Shown piece after piece: positions 1 through 9,584 of a DNA stretch of 64,000 nucleotides. Below the pieces are notes generated by a model, which made no database searches, was not told the origin of the DNA, and saw only the letters and a list, made by a program, of their open reading frames with translations. The first letter of the stretch is position 1; each line of letters starts with the position of its first letter. The stretch comes from JBBDQZ01 sp040905705 (GTDB taxonomy: Bacteria; Bacteroidota; Rhodothermia; Balneolales; Natronogracilivirgulaceae): NCBI GenBank assembly GCA_040905705.1, contig JBBDQZ010000064.1, positions 15,777 to 79,776 of the forward strand, given 5' to 3'. Made by a program: the position numbers and the translations under genes.

Positions 1-84
1 ATACTTGAGCCCGGCAAGATAACGTGCCGTAGCAAATCCGATGCCGCGGCTGGCACCGGTGACGATTATCGTTTTTTTCGGCAT
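1..84 (-). CDS. Short-chain dehydrogenase/reductase (SDR), N-terminal fragment
   Basis: Only the first 28 codons lie in the window; the rest continues off the left edge. The reading runs right to left from an ATG at 84. The visible protein begins MPKKTIIVTGASRGIGFATA. The TGASRGIG stretch is the TGxxxGxG dinucleotide-binding motif that opens classical SDR enzymes, so this is an NAD(P)-dependent oxidoreductase with a Rossmann fold. The substrate cannot be told from this fragment. It follows the M23 peptidase gene on the same strand after a 26-bp gap and may share its transcript. Confidence 0.75.
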   Translation of the reverse strand, partial: MPKKTIIVTGASRGIGFATARYLAGLKY

Positions 85-110
85 GTGGGAAGATTTTTTA
101 GGATTAATTT

Positions 111-1439
111 TTATCGGATGTTATTCATTAAAATTCCGGAATATCCGAGGTCCAGCGCGAAGATGACAGGTTGGTTTATGACCGAATCGGGGTTAATTTC
201 AAGCTGATTCAACAGGTTTATTCTTCTGTTCAGATAGGCTACGCGATGTTCGTGTTTAATCGGATCAGCCGGCGGAAGATCAATACTTCTTGGATCAACG
301 GGACGGTCATGTTCCCAGAATCTAAAACATAAATGCGAACCGGTGGCCAGGCCGGAGGCACCCACATATCCGATGATCTGTCCTTGTTCAACTTTTGTGC
401 CGGTTTGTATTCCCCGGGCAAATCTTGACATATGAAGGTATCCGGTTTCATAAACGCTGTTGTGGCGAATCCGAATATAATTACCGTTGTTCCGGTCGTA
501 TCGGGACAACGTGATTTCACCGTCTCCAACGGCCCGGATGGGAGTTCCTGAAGGAGCGGCATAATCGGTTCCATGGTGTGGCATATTACGTTTTAGAACG
601 GGGTGATATCTGCGGTGGGTAAATCGGGAACTGATTCGACTGTAATCGAGAGGAGCGGCCAGGAATTGCCGTCTCAGAGAGTTTCCTTCCTCATCAAAAT
701 ATTCATCCATTTCATTTTGTTGAAAGTGAAAGGCGTAGAAATCTCTGCCTCTATGATTGAATACAGCGGCTTTGATACGCCCGATTCCAGCCGCTTCACC
801 ATCAACATATCTCTCTTCAAACAAAACTTTAAAATGATCCCCTGGCCGGATACGGTAAAAATCGATCTGCCATGCAAATACTTCAGCCAGACGGTGAGTC
901 AGTTGATGGTCGATACCGGCCTGACTCATGGTTTCGTATACCGATCCATGGATTTCTTCACTGATGAGCCGCGTTTTGATCTCGACCGGTTTGGATTGAC
1001 GAGTGACAAATATGGAATCGTTCAGGGAAAATTTTACATAATCGGTTTGATTCTCCTCATATACTACATATGTGATATTTTGGGGGTTTCCGGTAGTGTC
1101 GACGGTGGAATAAAGGTGGAGGGGGCGGCCTGCTTGCATTCTGCGCACATTAAAAATTTCTGTGGACGCATTGCTCAATTCGTAGATTTGCCGGGAATTG
1201 AGGCCCCGGCCTCGCAAAATGGAGGATAGCGACTCATGACGCCGGATGTAGTGTGTCTGCACATGCAGTGATTCATCGATGCCGAAAGCATCAAGTATCG
1301 GTGCCGGGTCTTGATCGAATATCTCAGGTTGTACATCCGAAATATGAATAGTGGCGGAAGAATCGGATGGAGCTGTCCTGAAATCACAGGAAGATAACCC
1401 AAAAGAACCCAGGATCAGGATAGTAAGTACGCGATACAT
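111..1439 (-). CDS. M23 family metallopeptidase, lipoprotein
   Basis: A 442-residue envelope peptidase of the LytM/M23 type, expected to cut peptidoglycan cross-bridges. I chose the ATG at 1439 over an in-frame start at 1505 because it gives a clean lipoprotein signal with the lipobox LSSC at residues 15-18. Residues about 62-110 look like the LysM/OapA-like module often found before M23 domains. The peptidase domain is at about 265-385, with HxxxD at H288/D292 and a YLH at 336. The third zinc-ligand motif, normally HxH, reads H369-L-C371, so a cysteine replaces the usual histidine ligand. Cysteine can bind zinc, so activity is possible but not assured. Confidence 0.88.
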   Translation of the reverse strand: MYRVLTILILGSFGLSSCDFRTAPSDSSATIHISDVQPEIFDQDPAPILDAFGIDESLHVQTHYIRRHESLSSILRGRGLNSRQIYELSNASTEIFNVRRMQAGRPLHLYSTVDTTGNPQNITYVVYEENQTDYVKFSLNDSIFVTRQSKPVEIKTRLISEEIHGSVYETMSQAGIDHQLTHRLAEVFAWQIDFYRIRPGDHFKVLFEERYVDGEAAGIGRIKAAVFNHRGRDFYAFHFQQNEMDEYFDEEGNSLRRQFLAAPLDYSRISSRFTHRRYHPVLKRNMPHHGTDYAAPSGTPIRAVGDGEITLSRYDRNNGNYIRIRHNSVYETGYLHMSRFARGIQTGTKVEQGQIIGYVGASGLATGSHLCFRFWEHDRPVDPRSIDLPPADPIKHEHRVAYLNRRINLLNQLEINPDSVINQPVIFALDLGYSGILMNNIR

Positions 1440-1562
1440 GATTGAATAACCGGAAATATTAAGATTGAAGTGAAAAAAAGATACAATGCATGAAAATGTA
1501 ATCATACCGTAACAAAAAATACAATATTGCTTACTGATTTATATAGCGGCATGACCATTTAA

Positions 1563-2108
1563 TTATTTTTGTGCTTTCCAGGGGATATCTTCAACCTTAT
1601 TCACGGCATTTTGATACCGGGCCATTACAAAAAGCAAATCTGACAGTCGGTTCAGATACACGAGGAGATCTTCGGAAAGCTTTTCATTTTGATGGCAATA
1701 TACACAAATGCGTTCGGTCCGGCGACAGACGGTGCGGGCATGATGCAGGTGTGAGGTAACGTGGGAACCGCCTGGAAGTATAAATGTTTTCAAAGGGATG
1801 AGAGACTGTTCCAACAGGTCGATGTCATCCTCCAGGGGCCGTATATGCTGCTGGCCAATGCGTTCGATTCGTACATTTTTTTCATGTGGTGTGGCAAGAT
1901 CGCTTCCAAGAATAAAAAGTTCGTTTTGTATCCTTTCAAGTATGGTGTCAATTTTGGGATCGGATCCGCATGCACGCACTATTCCAAGTACGGAATTCAG
2001 TTCATCCACAGTCCCGTAAGCATCGATACGGTAATGATACTTGGGTACCCTTTGTCCGCCGAAAAGCGAGGTATTACCTTTGTCACCGGATTTGGTATAA
2101 ATTTTCAT
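1563..2108 (-). CDS. Cob(I)alamin adenosyltransferase, PduO/MMAB type
   Basis: A 181-residue enzyme that transfers the adenosyl group of ATP to cob(I)alamin to make coenzyme B12. The family N-terminus (YTKSGDKGNTSLFGG, residues 4-18) forms the ATP-binding loop. The RRTER segment and the late YLNRLSDLLFVMAR stretch are also typical. It is full length for the family. Its usual client is methylmalonyl-CoA mutase, which is not in this window. Its start faces the DUF971 gene across about 50 bp, which must hold divergent promoters. The downstream M23 gene begins after about 120 bp. Confidence 0.93.
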   Translation of the reverse strand: MKIYTKSGDKGNTSLFGGQRVPKYHYRIDAYGTVDELNSVLGIVRACGSDPKIDTILERIQNELFILGSDLATPHEKNVRIERIGQQHIRPLEDDIDLLEQSLIPLKTFILPGGSHVTSHLHHARTVCRRTERICVYCHQNEKLSEDLLVYLNRLSDLLFVMARYQNAVNKVEDIPWKAQK

Positions 2109-2160
2109 AACAGGAAAGGGTTAGGTGGTAATTAATTCTTATCGTAGTATATTTGGCAAT

Positions 2161-2496
2161 ATGGAGTCAAGGTATCAACCCAGCAAGATAATAGTAAATT
2201 CCGAACTACAGGAATTGCAAATTGAATGGAGTGACGGGCACCATAGCAGGTATCCCATGGAAGGGCTCAGACGTGCGTGTCCGTGTGTTTTTTGCCAGGG
2301 AGGACATGAGAACATGGGAAAATCGGTGGATCCGAAAATCTTTCTGGAACCAACCCCCCGGACCCGTTCCATTAAGAATATCCAGCAAGTGGGTACCTAT
2401 GCTATCCAGCTTTTTTGGGATGACGGACATCAAACCGGGATTTATCGTTTCGAGAAATTGAGGGATATGTGTCCCGTCGAAAACGGGATCATATAA
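2161..2496 (+). CDS. DUF971 domain protein
   Basis: A 111-residue cytoplasmic protein that is almost entirely a DUF971 domain, the fold at the N-terminus of gamma-butyrobetaine hydroxylase. It shows the family pattern of a WSDGH stretch, then LRRACPCVFCQGG with clustered cysteines that may bind a metal, and a late WDDGHQTGIYRFEKLR segment. I chose the ATG at 2161; an in-frame GTG at 2125 would add a poorly conserved leader. The function of stand-alone DUF971 proteins is not settled. It lies about 250 bp before the efflux operon and is probably not part of it. Confidence 0.8.
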   Translation: MESRYQPSKIIVNSELQELQIEWSDGHHSRYPMEGLRRACPCVFCQGGHENMGKSVDPKIFLEPTPRTRSIKNIQQVGTYAIQLFWDDGHQTGIYRFEKLRDMCPVENGII

Positions 2497-2745
2497 TAAT
2501 TTCTCGTGATCGGTATCGTTGATCTGTGGAAGTGTATTAAGCGTGCCATATACCCGGCCCATGATGCATGGACCTGGCCTCAGGACTATAAAAGCGTCTA
2601 AACAGCTGTACTCATCACCTCGTATAGGGTTGTGCAAAGTAAAAAAACTTTATTTATCGAAACAAATTTATCATGTTCTCCGTATTATCGTTCAGTTTGA
2701 TTTCAGGAAGAAATTGTCACAGGTTATTTTAACAGGTAAATCATT

Positions 2746-4389
2746 ATGTCGGACGTTTTATCTGCGTCTCAAGCACGTCTCACGGGGGTCCGGTTTTTCA
2801 GAAAGTTATTATTATCCGCAGTACAACCAGGGGTTGCGTTTTTTTTTATTCTGTGTTTGGTTTTGCTTCAGTTGTCGCAACCGGCCTGTGCACATGCCGG
2901 GGCTTTGAATCGTACAGATACGCTTCATTTGACTCTTGATGAAGCGGTTCACAGGGCACTTGAGCACAATTTCGGTATCCGTGAGGTGATGCTGGATCGT
3001 GAAACGGCTGATCAGCAGGTCCGGGAAGCCTGGAGTAATGTCTATCCACGTGTAGATGGCAGCGCCAATTTTACCAGAAACATTGTGACAGCCAATCCGT
3101 TTGCCGGAAGCGGAGCGCAAGATTTGTTTGCCGGATTTGGTGCTATTGGCTGGCTTCGATTTAACGAACAGGCACGACTTGACGGGGAAGATCAGATTAC
3201 TTATGAAGAATATCTGGATCGGCAGATGGAAGGATATGAGCAGGCCGGCATCACTCCGCCATCACTTGACGATGACCCGTTCAGTGTGGACAATCAGTTT
3301 GTGGCATCTCTGGTTATTACCCAGACACTTTTCAACGGATCCGCATTTGCCGCTATTCGCGGAGCCGAACAGTTCATGCAATTAAGGGAAGATGCTGTAC
3401 ACCGGGAACGTCAGGTAGTCATCGATGAAGTGCGAAGGGCCTATTTTTCAGCATTGCTTGCCCGGCAGCAAGTGGAGGTACTTGAAAGAAGCATAGATCG
3501 TTTGAGCCGTACTGTGGAAGACGCACGCAGGACCGCCGAACAGGGCTTGAGTTCACGATATGAAAAACTCAGCGCCGAGGTCGAACTGGTAAACCTGGAA
3601 ACCGATCTTATTGAAGCAGAAAACCAGGCGCAGCTGGCATCGAAGAATATTAATCTTATCTTGAGCCTGGACGTTGACCAGCCCATCCAACTGGAGGGAA
3701 GTCTCTCAATGACGTCATTGCAACCGGTCAGAGAGATGTCGCTAAACGAGGCGATAGAAATTGCTCTGGAACACAGGCCGGACCTTCAACAGGCGGAGGG
3801 TAGTATTGAGATCAACCGTATTAATGAAAGTTTGTCCCGTTCCTCTTATCGTCCGGTAGTAAATGCATTTGCAAATATCGACTACCTTGGAAGGGTGCCG
3901 GATAATCGGGAGATCATTATCTCGAATTCGGAAGATCCATTTCATTTTGACAGCCAACAACGCAGTTTTTTTCATGATTCATACTGGAACCCGAATGTAG
4001 CAGTGGGTATTAATGTGAGCTGGAACCTCTTCTCCGGCTTTCAAAACCAGGCAAGAGTACAGCAAAGTCGCATCGAAACACGTAAAAGCGAGATTCAGTA
4101 CGAATTTATGAGCAATGCCATCCGGATGGAAGTGGATCGCGCGTTGCGGAATCTGACGACTGCCGGTCGACGAATTGAAAGTCAGCGGAGGAACATTGAG
4201 CAAGCCCGTGTTAATTATGATTTTGCCCAAGCACGGTTGCAGGAAGGTGTTGGTAACAGTTTGGAAGAACGGCAGGCCTCCATGTTACTTGATCAGAGTC
4301 AGATGTCCTACCTTGCCGCCGTCCATGATTACCTGGTGGCCGTAAGTAATTTTGAACTTGTTTTGGGAGTCAGCATCGATCTCCTGTAA
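2746..4389 (+). CDS. TolC-family outer-membrane efflux protein
   Basis: A 547-residue outer-membrane channel, first gene of an RND efflux operon. A long N-terminal hydrophobic stretch (about residues 25-45, ending ACAHA) is the export signal. The rest shows the duplicated TolC architecture: two long coiled-coil halves rich in Gln, Glu, Ala and Arg, each opening with an LxLDEAVxxALEHN-like motif (residues about 64-75, and SLNEAIEIALEHRPDL near 335). It should form a trimeric duct to the outside for the adaptor and pump encoded next. The adaptor gene follows after 32 bp. The 249 bp upstream show no gene; they must contain the operon promoter, but I cannot place it. Confidence 0.92.
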   Translation: MSDVLSASQARLTGVRFFRKLLLSAVQPGVAFFFILCLVLLQLSQPACAHAGALNRTDTLHLTLDEAVHRALEHNFGIREVMLDRETADQQVREAWSNVYPRVDGSANFTRNIVTANPFAGSGAQDLFAGFGAIGWLRFNEQARLDGEDQITYEEYLDRQMEGYEQAGITPPSLDDDPFSVDNQFVASLVITQTLFNGSAFAAIRGAEQFMQLREDAVHRERQVVIDEVRRAYFSALLARQQVEVLERSIDRLSRTVEDARRTAEQGLSSRYEKLSAEVELVNLETDLIEAENQAQLASKNINLILSLDVDQPIQLEGSLSMTSLQPVREMSLNEAIEIALEHRPDLQQAEGSIEINRINESLSRSSYRPVVNAFANIDYLGRVPDNREIIISNSEDPFHFDSQQRSFFHDSYWNPNVAVGINVSWNLFSGFQNQARVQQSRIETRKSEIQYEFMSNAIRMEVDRALRNLTTAGRRIESQRRNIEQARVNYDFAQARLQEGVGNSLEERQASMLLDQSQMSYLAAVHDYLVAVSNFELVLGVSIDLL

Positions 4390-4421
4390 CGCTAATTGAC
4401 CAACTTTTTATTCAAAGTATC

Positions 4422-5504
4422 ATGAGTACAAACAGTATAAATACAATAATCAAAATTATACCCTTATTTTTATTGGTGACCAGTCTTGTGGCGTGTAATG
4501 AGGGCTCGAGTAACCCCGGGGACGATGAAAATGGAAATCAGCGTGTCAGGGAGGTTGTAGTTGAAACAGAAAAAGTCGAGTTACAGCCGTTTGAGGAGTA
4601 TATCAGGGTAACCGGAACGGTTGAAGCACTGGAAGATGCGGTAATTTCGGCGGAAGTGTCCGGAACAGTACAATCCATTGTGGATCGGGGAACCCGTGTT
4701 CAAAGAGGAGCCGTACTGGCCGATCTGGATGACCGGATGGTCCGTTCCTCACTTGAGGTGGCACGCTCCAATTATGAACTGGCTGAAGATGCCTTGAGGC
4801 GCCAGGAGCCTTTGCTCGAAGATTCCATTATCAGTACCATTGAATATAACCGGACTCGTGCGCAACGCGATCAGGCCAGGGCACAGCTTGAACAGGCGGA
4901 AAAACAATTGCGGGATTCCCGGATTGAGGCTCCGTTTCAGGGGGTGATCGAAGAACGAATGATAAGCATTGGTGAACTGGTCAATCCCGGAATGCCGGTA
5001 CTTCGGCTGGTAAATATCGACCGTGTCCGTATCAATGCCGGAATCCCAGAACGGTACATCAACGACATTCGCCGGGGGACGCCGGTGAATGTGCTTCTGA
5101 AAGGTTATGGCGGGATGCAAATTGAAAGTGAAATTCAATATGCGGGCAGTGTCATTGTCCCCGAAACGCGGACATTTCCTGTAGAAGTGGTGCTGCAAAA
5201 TCGTGAGGGCCTCCTTAATCCAGAGATGGTGGTCAATCTCGAGGTTACAAGAAGGGTTTGGGAGGATGTGTTGATCGTACCCCGGACGGTACTGGTGCGT
5301 AACGAAGAGGGATTTCAGTTATTTGTAGTACGTCAGCAGAGCGATCCACCTGTAGCCGAAATGCGTCGGGTGAAAACAGGCGCCGCGTCCGGCTCTCTTA
5401 TTCTGGTTGAAGAAGGATTGGAGCCGGGTGATGAGGTAATAGTGACCGGGCAAACCAATGTCAGCGATGGTGATTTTTTACGAATATTGAGTCGTCGTGA
5501 ATGA
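4422..5504 (+). CDS. RND efflux periplasmic adaptor subunit (membrane-fusion lipoprotein)
   Basis: A 360-residue adaptor linking the inner-membrane RND pump to TolC. It starts with a signal peptide and a lipobox LVAC (cysteine about residue 25), so it is lipid-anchored. Next come a lipoyl-like half (VSGTVQSIVDRGTRVQRGAVLADLD), a short helical hairpin, the second lipoyl half (RIEAPFQGVIEERMISIGELV), a beta-barrel domain and a membrane-proximal domain. Length and domain order match the HlyD/AcrA group. It sits between the TolC and pump genes, 128 bp before the latter. Substrates cannot be read from the sequence. Confidence 0.93.
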   Translation: MSTNSINTIIKIIPLFLLVTSLVACNEGSSNPGDDENGNQRVREVVVETEKVELQPFEEYIRVTGTVEALEDAVISAEVSGTVQSIVDRGTRVQRGAVLADLDDRMVRSSLEVARSNYELAEDALRRQEPLLEDSIISTIEYNRTRAQRDQARAQLEQAEKQLRDSRIEAPFQGVIEERMISIGELVNPGMPVLRLVNIDRVRINAGIPERYINDIRRGTPVNVLLKGYGGMQIESEIQYAGSVIVPETRTFPVEVVLQNREGLLNPEMVVNLEVTRRVWEDVLIVPRTVLVRNEEGFQLFVVRQQSDPPVAEMRRVKTGAASGSLILVEEGLEPGDEVIVTGQTNVSDGDFLRILSRRE

Positions 5505-5632
5505 TTTCGCTGAAAAAATGGCGGTCACCGGATAATCGGACGCCAAAGCAATTTGATTTTTTATGGATTTGCCTGTCAGGTATACTGAACAGTTCGATCC
5601 GGATACCTTGAGTATATTTTGTCTCTTGCCAT

Positions 5633-8600
5633 ATGAAAATTATAGAACAAGCCATTAAGAACCGGACACTGATTGTGGCGTTGGCTGCTATCCTGGTATT
5701 TTCCGGGCTTTATGCCTATATCACCATCCCCAAAGAGTCGTCACCATCGATTGATATACCACTATATATCATTTCAACGATATATCCAGGTATCGGTCCT
5801 GCTGATATGGAGTCATTGGTAACTCAACCGCTTGAACGCGAATTACAGGGGATAGAAGGGGTCAGTGAGATTCGTTCCACAACGTTTGAGGGCTTCAGCA
5901 CAATTGTCGTTGAATTTGATCTCGAAGTTGAGAATATCGAGGCGAGTCAACGTGTGCGGGAACAGGTGGATATGGCCCGGTCGGAGTTGCCATCCGATGC
6001 CGAAGATCCGACTATCACGGAATTCAGTATTGATGATTTCCCGATTATGACCATTAATCTTACTGCGGATTATCCACTGGCACAATTGACCCAGATTTCC
6101 GGGCGTCTGGAAGATGAACTGGAGGCTATTGCCGGAATCCGGGATGTAGATGTGATCGGAGGCATAGAACGGGAAGTTCAGGTGAATGTGGACCTCAATG
6201 CGCTGAAGGGGTATAATATCTCCTTTAACCAGATCATCGGTGCTATCCAGGGGCAAAACCTGACAATGCCGGGGGGGAGTGTGGATGTTGACCGGTTGTC
6301 TTATTTATTGCGCGTCTCCGGTGAATTCAATCATCCTGAAGAGATTAATGACCTGGTTGTATTCGCTCCCCCGGTAGGTGAGGGAAACGGTGAAAATGGT
6401 TCGTCCCAACCTCTGGGAATGGTTTATATGCGCGATTTGGCCGAGGTGCTTTACGGGTTTAAAGATCGTTCCAGTTACGCCCGCCTGACTGCCTATAAAG
6501 TGGAGAATGATGGAGGCCAGCTGATTCCGATACCGAAAGAGGAGCTCGCTGAAAATCAGGTGATCAGTCTTGACATTAAACAACGTTCAGGATCCAATAT
6601 TCTGGATATCTCAGGGGAGGTAAACCGTGTACTTGAATCGTTTACCTTTCCGGCGGGTACCCGAATCGTGATGACCAACGATGCCAGTGAAGAAATACGA
6701 GTCATGATCAGTGATCTGGAAAACAGCATCATCAGCGGGATGCTGTTTGTGGTGCTGGTCCTGGTATTCTTTCTTGGGATTCGTAATGCACTGCTTGTGG
6801 GCACCGCGGTACCCCTGGCTATTTTTGTCGGTTTTCTGGTGATGACTGTCATGGGGCAGACCATTAATTTTGTAATATTGTTCAGTCTGATCATGGCTTT
6901 GGGGCTGTTGGTGGATAACTCGGTCGTGATCGTTGAAAATATTTACCGGTTTCGCGAAATGGGGCATGAACGTTTTGAAGCCGCCAGAATGGGTGCCACG
7001 GAAGTGGGTTATGCTCTGCTGGCTTCTACCGCAACGCTTGTGGCTGCTTTTCTTCCACTTCTCCTCTGGCCCGGCATCATTGGCAAGTTCATGAGCTATC
7101 TACCTATGACACTGATTATCGTGCTGTCGAGCTCCCTGTTCATTGCCCTGGTTATTTACCCCGTTTTGACCGGCTATTTTGTAAAATTGAGTCATGAAAA
7201 GAAGAAAAAGAAGAGCCGGGTTGCCAAATTAACACTGCTGATACTCGGTGCTGTTTTAGCCGGTGTCGTAGGAATCAGCAATTATATTACACTGATAGTT
7301 GCTGTCCTGCTGACAGTATTTTTTTTCATAAGCTACAAGCTTTTTGTGAAGCCGTTGAGTGTTTATTTCACAGAAACGTTCCTGCCCAAATTTATAACAG
7401 GATACAGGGAAATTCTGGGGTGGATGTTGCAACGTGATTACAGTGTTCGCGGAGCCTACTGGCGAAATATGTTTAGTCTGTCCGCTTTCACCATTGGGTT
7501 TCTTCTGCTTGTATTCGGAGGAATATTATCGGCTTTTCTTGACAATGCTTCCATGGCCGTTATTATACCGGGCGCGATCATTATGGCTGTGGGCTCGATT
7601 GGTATAGTTATACATACCATAGAATCCATATTTATTGGTGGAAGGCGCAGTGTGATTGCCGGCCTGGCAATCGCGTCTATTTTTATTGTAACAATGTTCG
7701 GGTTTTCGTTGATGGGTGCCGCATTCTCTATGCCGGTTATATTGATTCTGATGGGTGTGCCTTGCGTAATTATCGCTATTGGTTTTACTGGATTATTTTA
7801 TCCCTCCGGCAAACCCATCATTCTTACGGACAATCGTGCCCGGCTTTTGAATACCGCTCTTGGGGCTCTATTTGGAATTCTGGTGATTTTCAACCTTGTT
7901 CCACCTGGTGTTTCATTTTTCCCCGAGGTGGATCCCCGAAGAGTTGATGTTTATGTGGAAGGCCCGCTTGGTATGAACATTGATGCAAGTGACAAAATGA
8001 TCAGAGAAATTCAGGACCGGTTGAGCCGGCTTCTCGATGAAAACCCGGATACGCGAGCCGGTGTGGAAAATATTCAGGTTAATGTCGGTATCGCCGGTTC
8101 CGGAGATTTTGCTATAGGTATGCCCAGCCCTGAACGAGCCCGGATTTCGCTCAATATGGTCGACTTTGCCGACAGGATGGAACCAAGCAGTGTTTCCATT
8201 ACGAAAATTCGGGAGGCGATACAGGGTATTCCCGATGCACGAATTCAGGTGGAAGGACAGGAAATGGGCCCACCCACCGGATCACCTGTTAATATTGAAA
8301 TATCGGGGGATGATTTTATTCAAGTCGAGCGGTATACCCGGGAAATCCGACAAATTCTCCAGGATGCCGAATTCAGTGGATCCATACCCGGCCTTGTTGA
8401 TGTGCGGGATAATGTCAGTGGCGGCCTGCCCGAGTATCGTATGCTTATAGATCATGAAAAAGCACGCAGTTTTGGCCTTAGTTTGTCGGATATTGCCCAA
8501 ACTGTACGTATAGCGATCAATGGGTTTGAAGCAGGTACCTACCGGGACGAAGAAGATGAATATGATATTGTCGTGAGATTGCGTAAGGAAGATCGGGAAG

Positions 8601-9451
8601 GCCTTGACCATATTGGAGATTTGACAATCAACCAGATGGGCAGACAGATTCCGCTGGTATCGGTAGCCGACTTCAATGAGGGTACAGGCCCAGGAAGAAT
8701 CACCCGCCTTAATTTGCTGAGAACAGCGGTTGTGGAAGCGGATGCCGGCCCCGGTTTCAGTGGGCCGGAGGTGTTGTCACAGGTACGGGAGCTGCTGGCT
8801 GATTACGAAGCATCTCTTCCGGTTGGTTACACGATGCAATATACAGGTGAAAGTGAAGATCAGGATGAAAGTTTCAGTTTTCTGGCAATTGCACTGTTAA
8901 TAAGTTTTGCCCTCATTTTCCTGATCCTGCTGGCCAAATTCAATAGCCTCGTCATTCCGTTCATTATCATGATTGCTGTTGGGCTCAGCCTGCTGGGGGT
9001 AATTCTCGGCATGATTATTACACGCACTGAATTCAGTGTGATGGTTTTTGTGGGGATTATCAGTCTGGCCGGTATCGTTTGTATAAATAATATTGTATTG
9101 GTGGAGTATATCAAGCAGCTGCTTGATAAAGGCTACACCCGGATGGAAGCCATCATTGAGGCTGGTTCTATCCGTTTACGACCGGTATTGTTGACAGCAT
9201 TAACTACAATTCTTGGTCTGGTACCCCTGACATTCGGAATAAATATCGATTATATCGGCCTGTTGACATCGCTTAACCCGTCATTTCAGATTGGAACCGA
9301 AAATACCCAGTTTTGGGGCCCGATGGGTGTAACGATTATCAGTGGCCTGATATTTGCGACTTTTCTGACATTGGTCATTGTCCCGGTGATGTATTCGGTT
9401 TTTGAATCCATCGCTGAAAAAATGGGCCGTGTATACCGATCCGATGGATGA
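5633..9451 (+). CDS. RND efflux transporter permease subunit with extra membrane segments
   Basis: A 1272-residue inner-membrane proton-driven exporter. Both large periplasmic loops are present (about 35-350 and 765-1080), as are the usual helices. The fourth helix carries GLLVDNSVVIVEN with D428, a proton-relay aspartate; the neighbouring position is Asn rather than the second Asp of AcrB. RND pumps are usually about 1030-1050 residues. The excess lies between helices 6 and 7, residues about 525-740, and holds roughly six extra hydrophobic stretches (about 531-548, 550-568, 612-636, 640-663, 675-695, 697-722). The lysine run HEKKKKKSR at 521-529 marks a cytoplasmic turn. Third gene of the operon. 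Confidence 0.93.
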   Translation: MKIIEQAIKNRTLIVALAAILVFSGLYAYITIPKESSPSIDIPLYIISTIYPGIGPADMESLVTQPLERELQGIEGVSEIRSTTFEGFSTIVVEFDLEVENIEASQRVREQVDMARSELPSDAEDPTITEFSIDDFPIMTINLTADYPLAQLTQISGRLEDELEAIAGIRDVDVIGGIEREVQVNVDLNALKGYNISFNQIIGAIQGQNLTMPGGSVDVDRLSYLLRVSGEFNHPEEINDLVVFAPPVGEGNGENGSSQPLGMVYMRDLAEVLYGFKDRSSYARLTAYKVENDGGQLIPIPKEELAENQVISLDIKQRSGSNILDISGEVNRVLESFTFPAGTRIVMTNDASEEIRVMISDLENSIISGMLFVVLVLVFFLGIRNALLVGTAVPLAIFVGFLVMTVMGQTINFVILFSLIMALGLLVDNSVVIVENIYRFREMGHERFEAARMGATEVGYALLASTATLVAAFLPLLLWPGIIGKFMSYLPMTLIIVLSSSLFIALVIYPVLTGYFVKLSHEKKKKKSRVAKLTLLILGAVLAGVVGISNYITLIVAVLLTVFFFISYKLFVKPLSVYFTETFLPKFITGYREILGWMLQRDYSVRGAYWRNMFSLSAFTIGFLLLVFGGILSAFLDNASMAVIIPGAIIMAVGSIGIVIHTIESIFIGGRRSVIAGLAIASIFIVTMFGFSLMGAAFSMPVILILMGVPCVIIAIGFTGLFYPSGKPIILTDNRARLLNTALGALFGILVIFNLVPPGVSFFPEVDPRRVDVYVEGPLGMNIDASDKMIREIQDRLSRLLDENPDTRAGVENIQVNVGIAGSGDFAIGMPSPERARISLNMVDFADRMEPSSVSITKIREAIQGIPDARIQVEGQEMGPPTGSPVNIEISGDDFIQVERYTREIRQILQDAEFSGSIPGLVDVRDNVSGGLPEYRMLIDHEKARSFGLSLSDIAQTVRIAINGFEAGTYRDEEDEYDIVVRLRKEDREGLDHIGDLTINQMGRQIPLVSVADFNEGTGPGRITRLNLLRTAVVEADAGPGFSGPEVLSQVRELLADYEASLPVGYTMQYTGESEDQDESFSFLAIALLISFALIFLILLAKFNSLVIPFIIMIAVGLSLLGVILGMIITRTEFSVMVFVGIISLAGIVCINNIVLVEYIKQLLDKGYTRMEAIIEAGSIRLRPVLLTALTTILGLVPLTFGINIDYIGLLTSLNPSFQIGTENTQFWGPMGVTIISGLIFATFLTLVIVPVMYSVFESIAEKMGRVYRSDG

Positions 9452-9558
9452 AGAATAGAAAAATAATAGACATGACGTATACGGGAATAATGAACTGCTT
9501 TTGTATCCCTGTTATTGAAAGTGGAGGGCTGGATAAAAGGAGAGGGTAATATGCGAAA

Positions 9559-9575
9559 CGGTTCGCTCTGAACCG
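9559..9575. terminator. Possible terminator hairpin between convergent genes
   Basis: A perfect 6-bp inverted repeat, CGGTTC-gctct-GAACCG, lies between the ends of the converging permease and thioesterase genes. On the minus strand it is followed by only three T residues, and the plus strand has no clear T run, so it is a weak candidate. Confidence 0.35.
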
Positions 9576-9584
9576 GCTCCGGCT

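Noticed and set aside
603..1229. A 208-residue open frame on the plus strand
   Set aside because: It is opposite the M23 peptidase gene, whose motifs account for the region; no family features seen.
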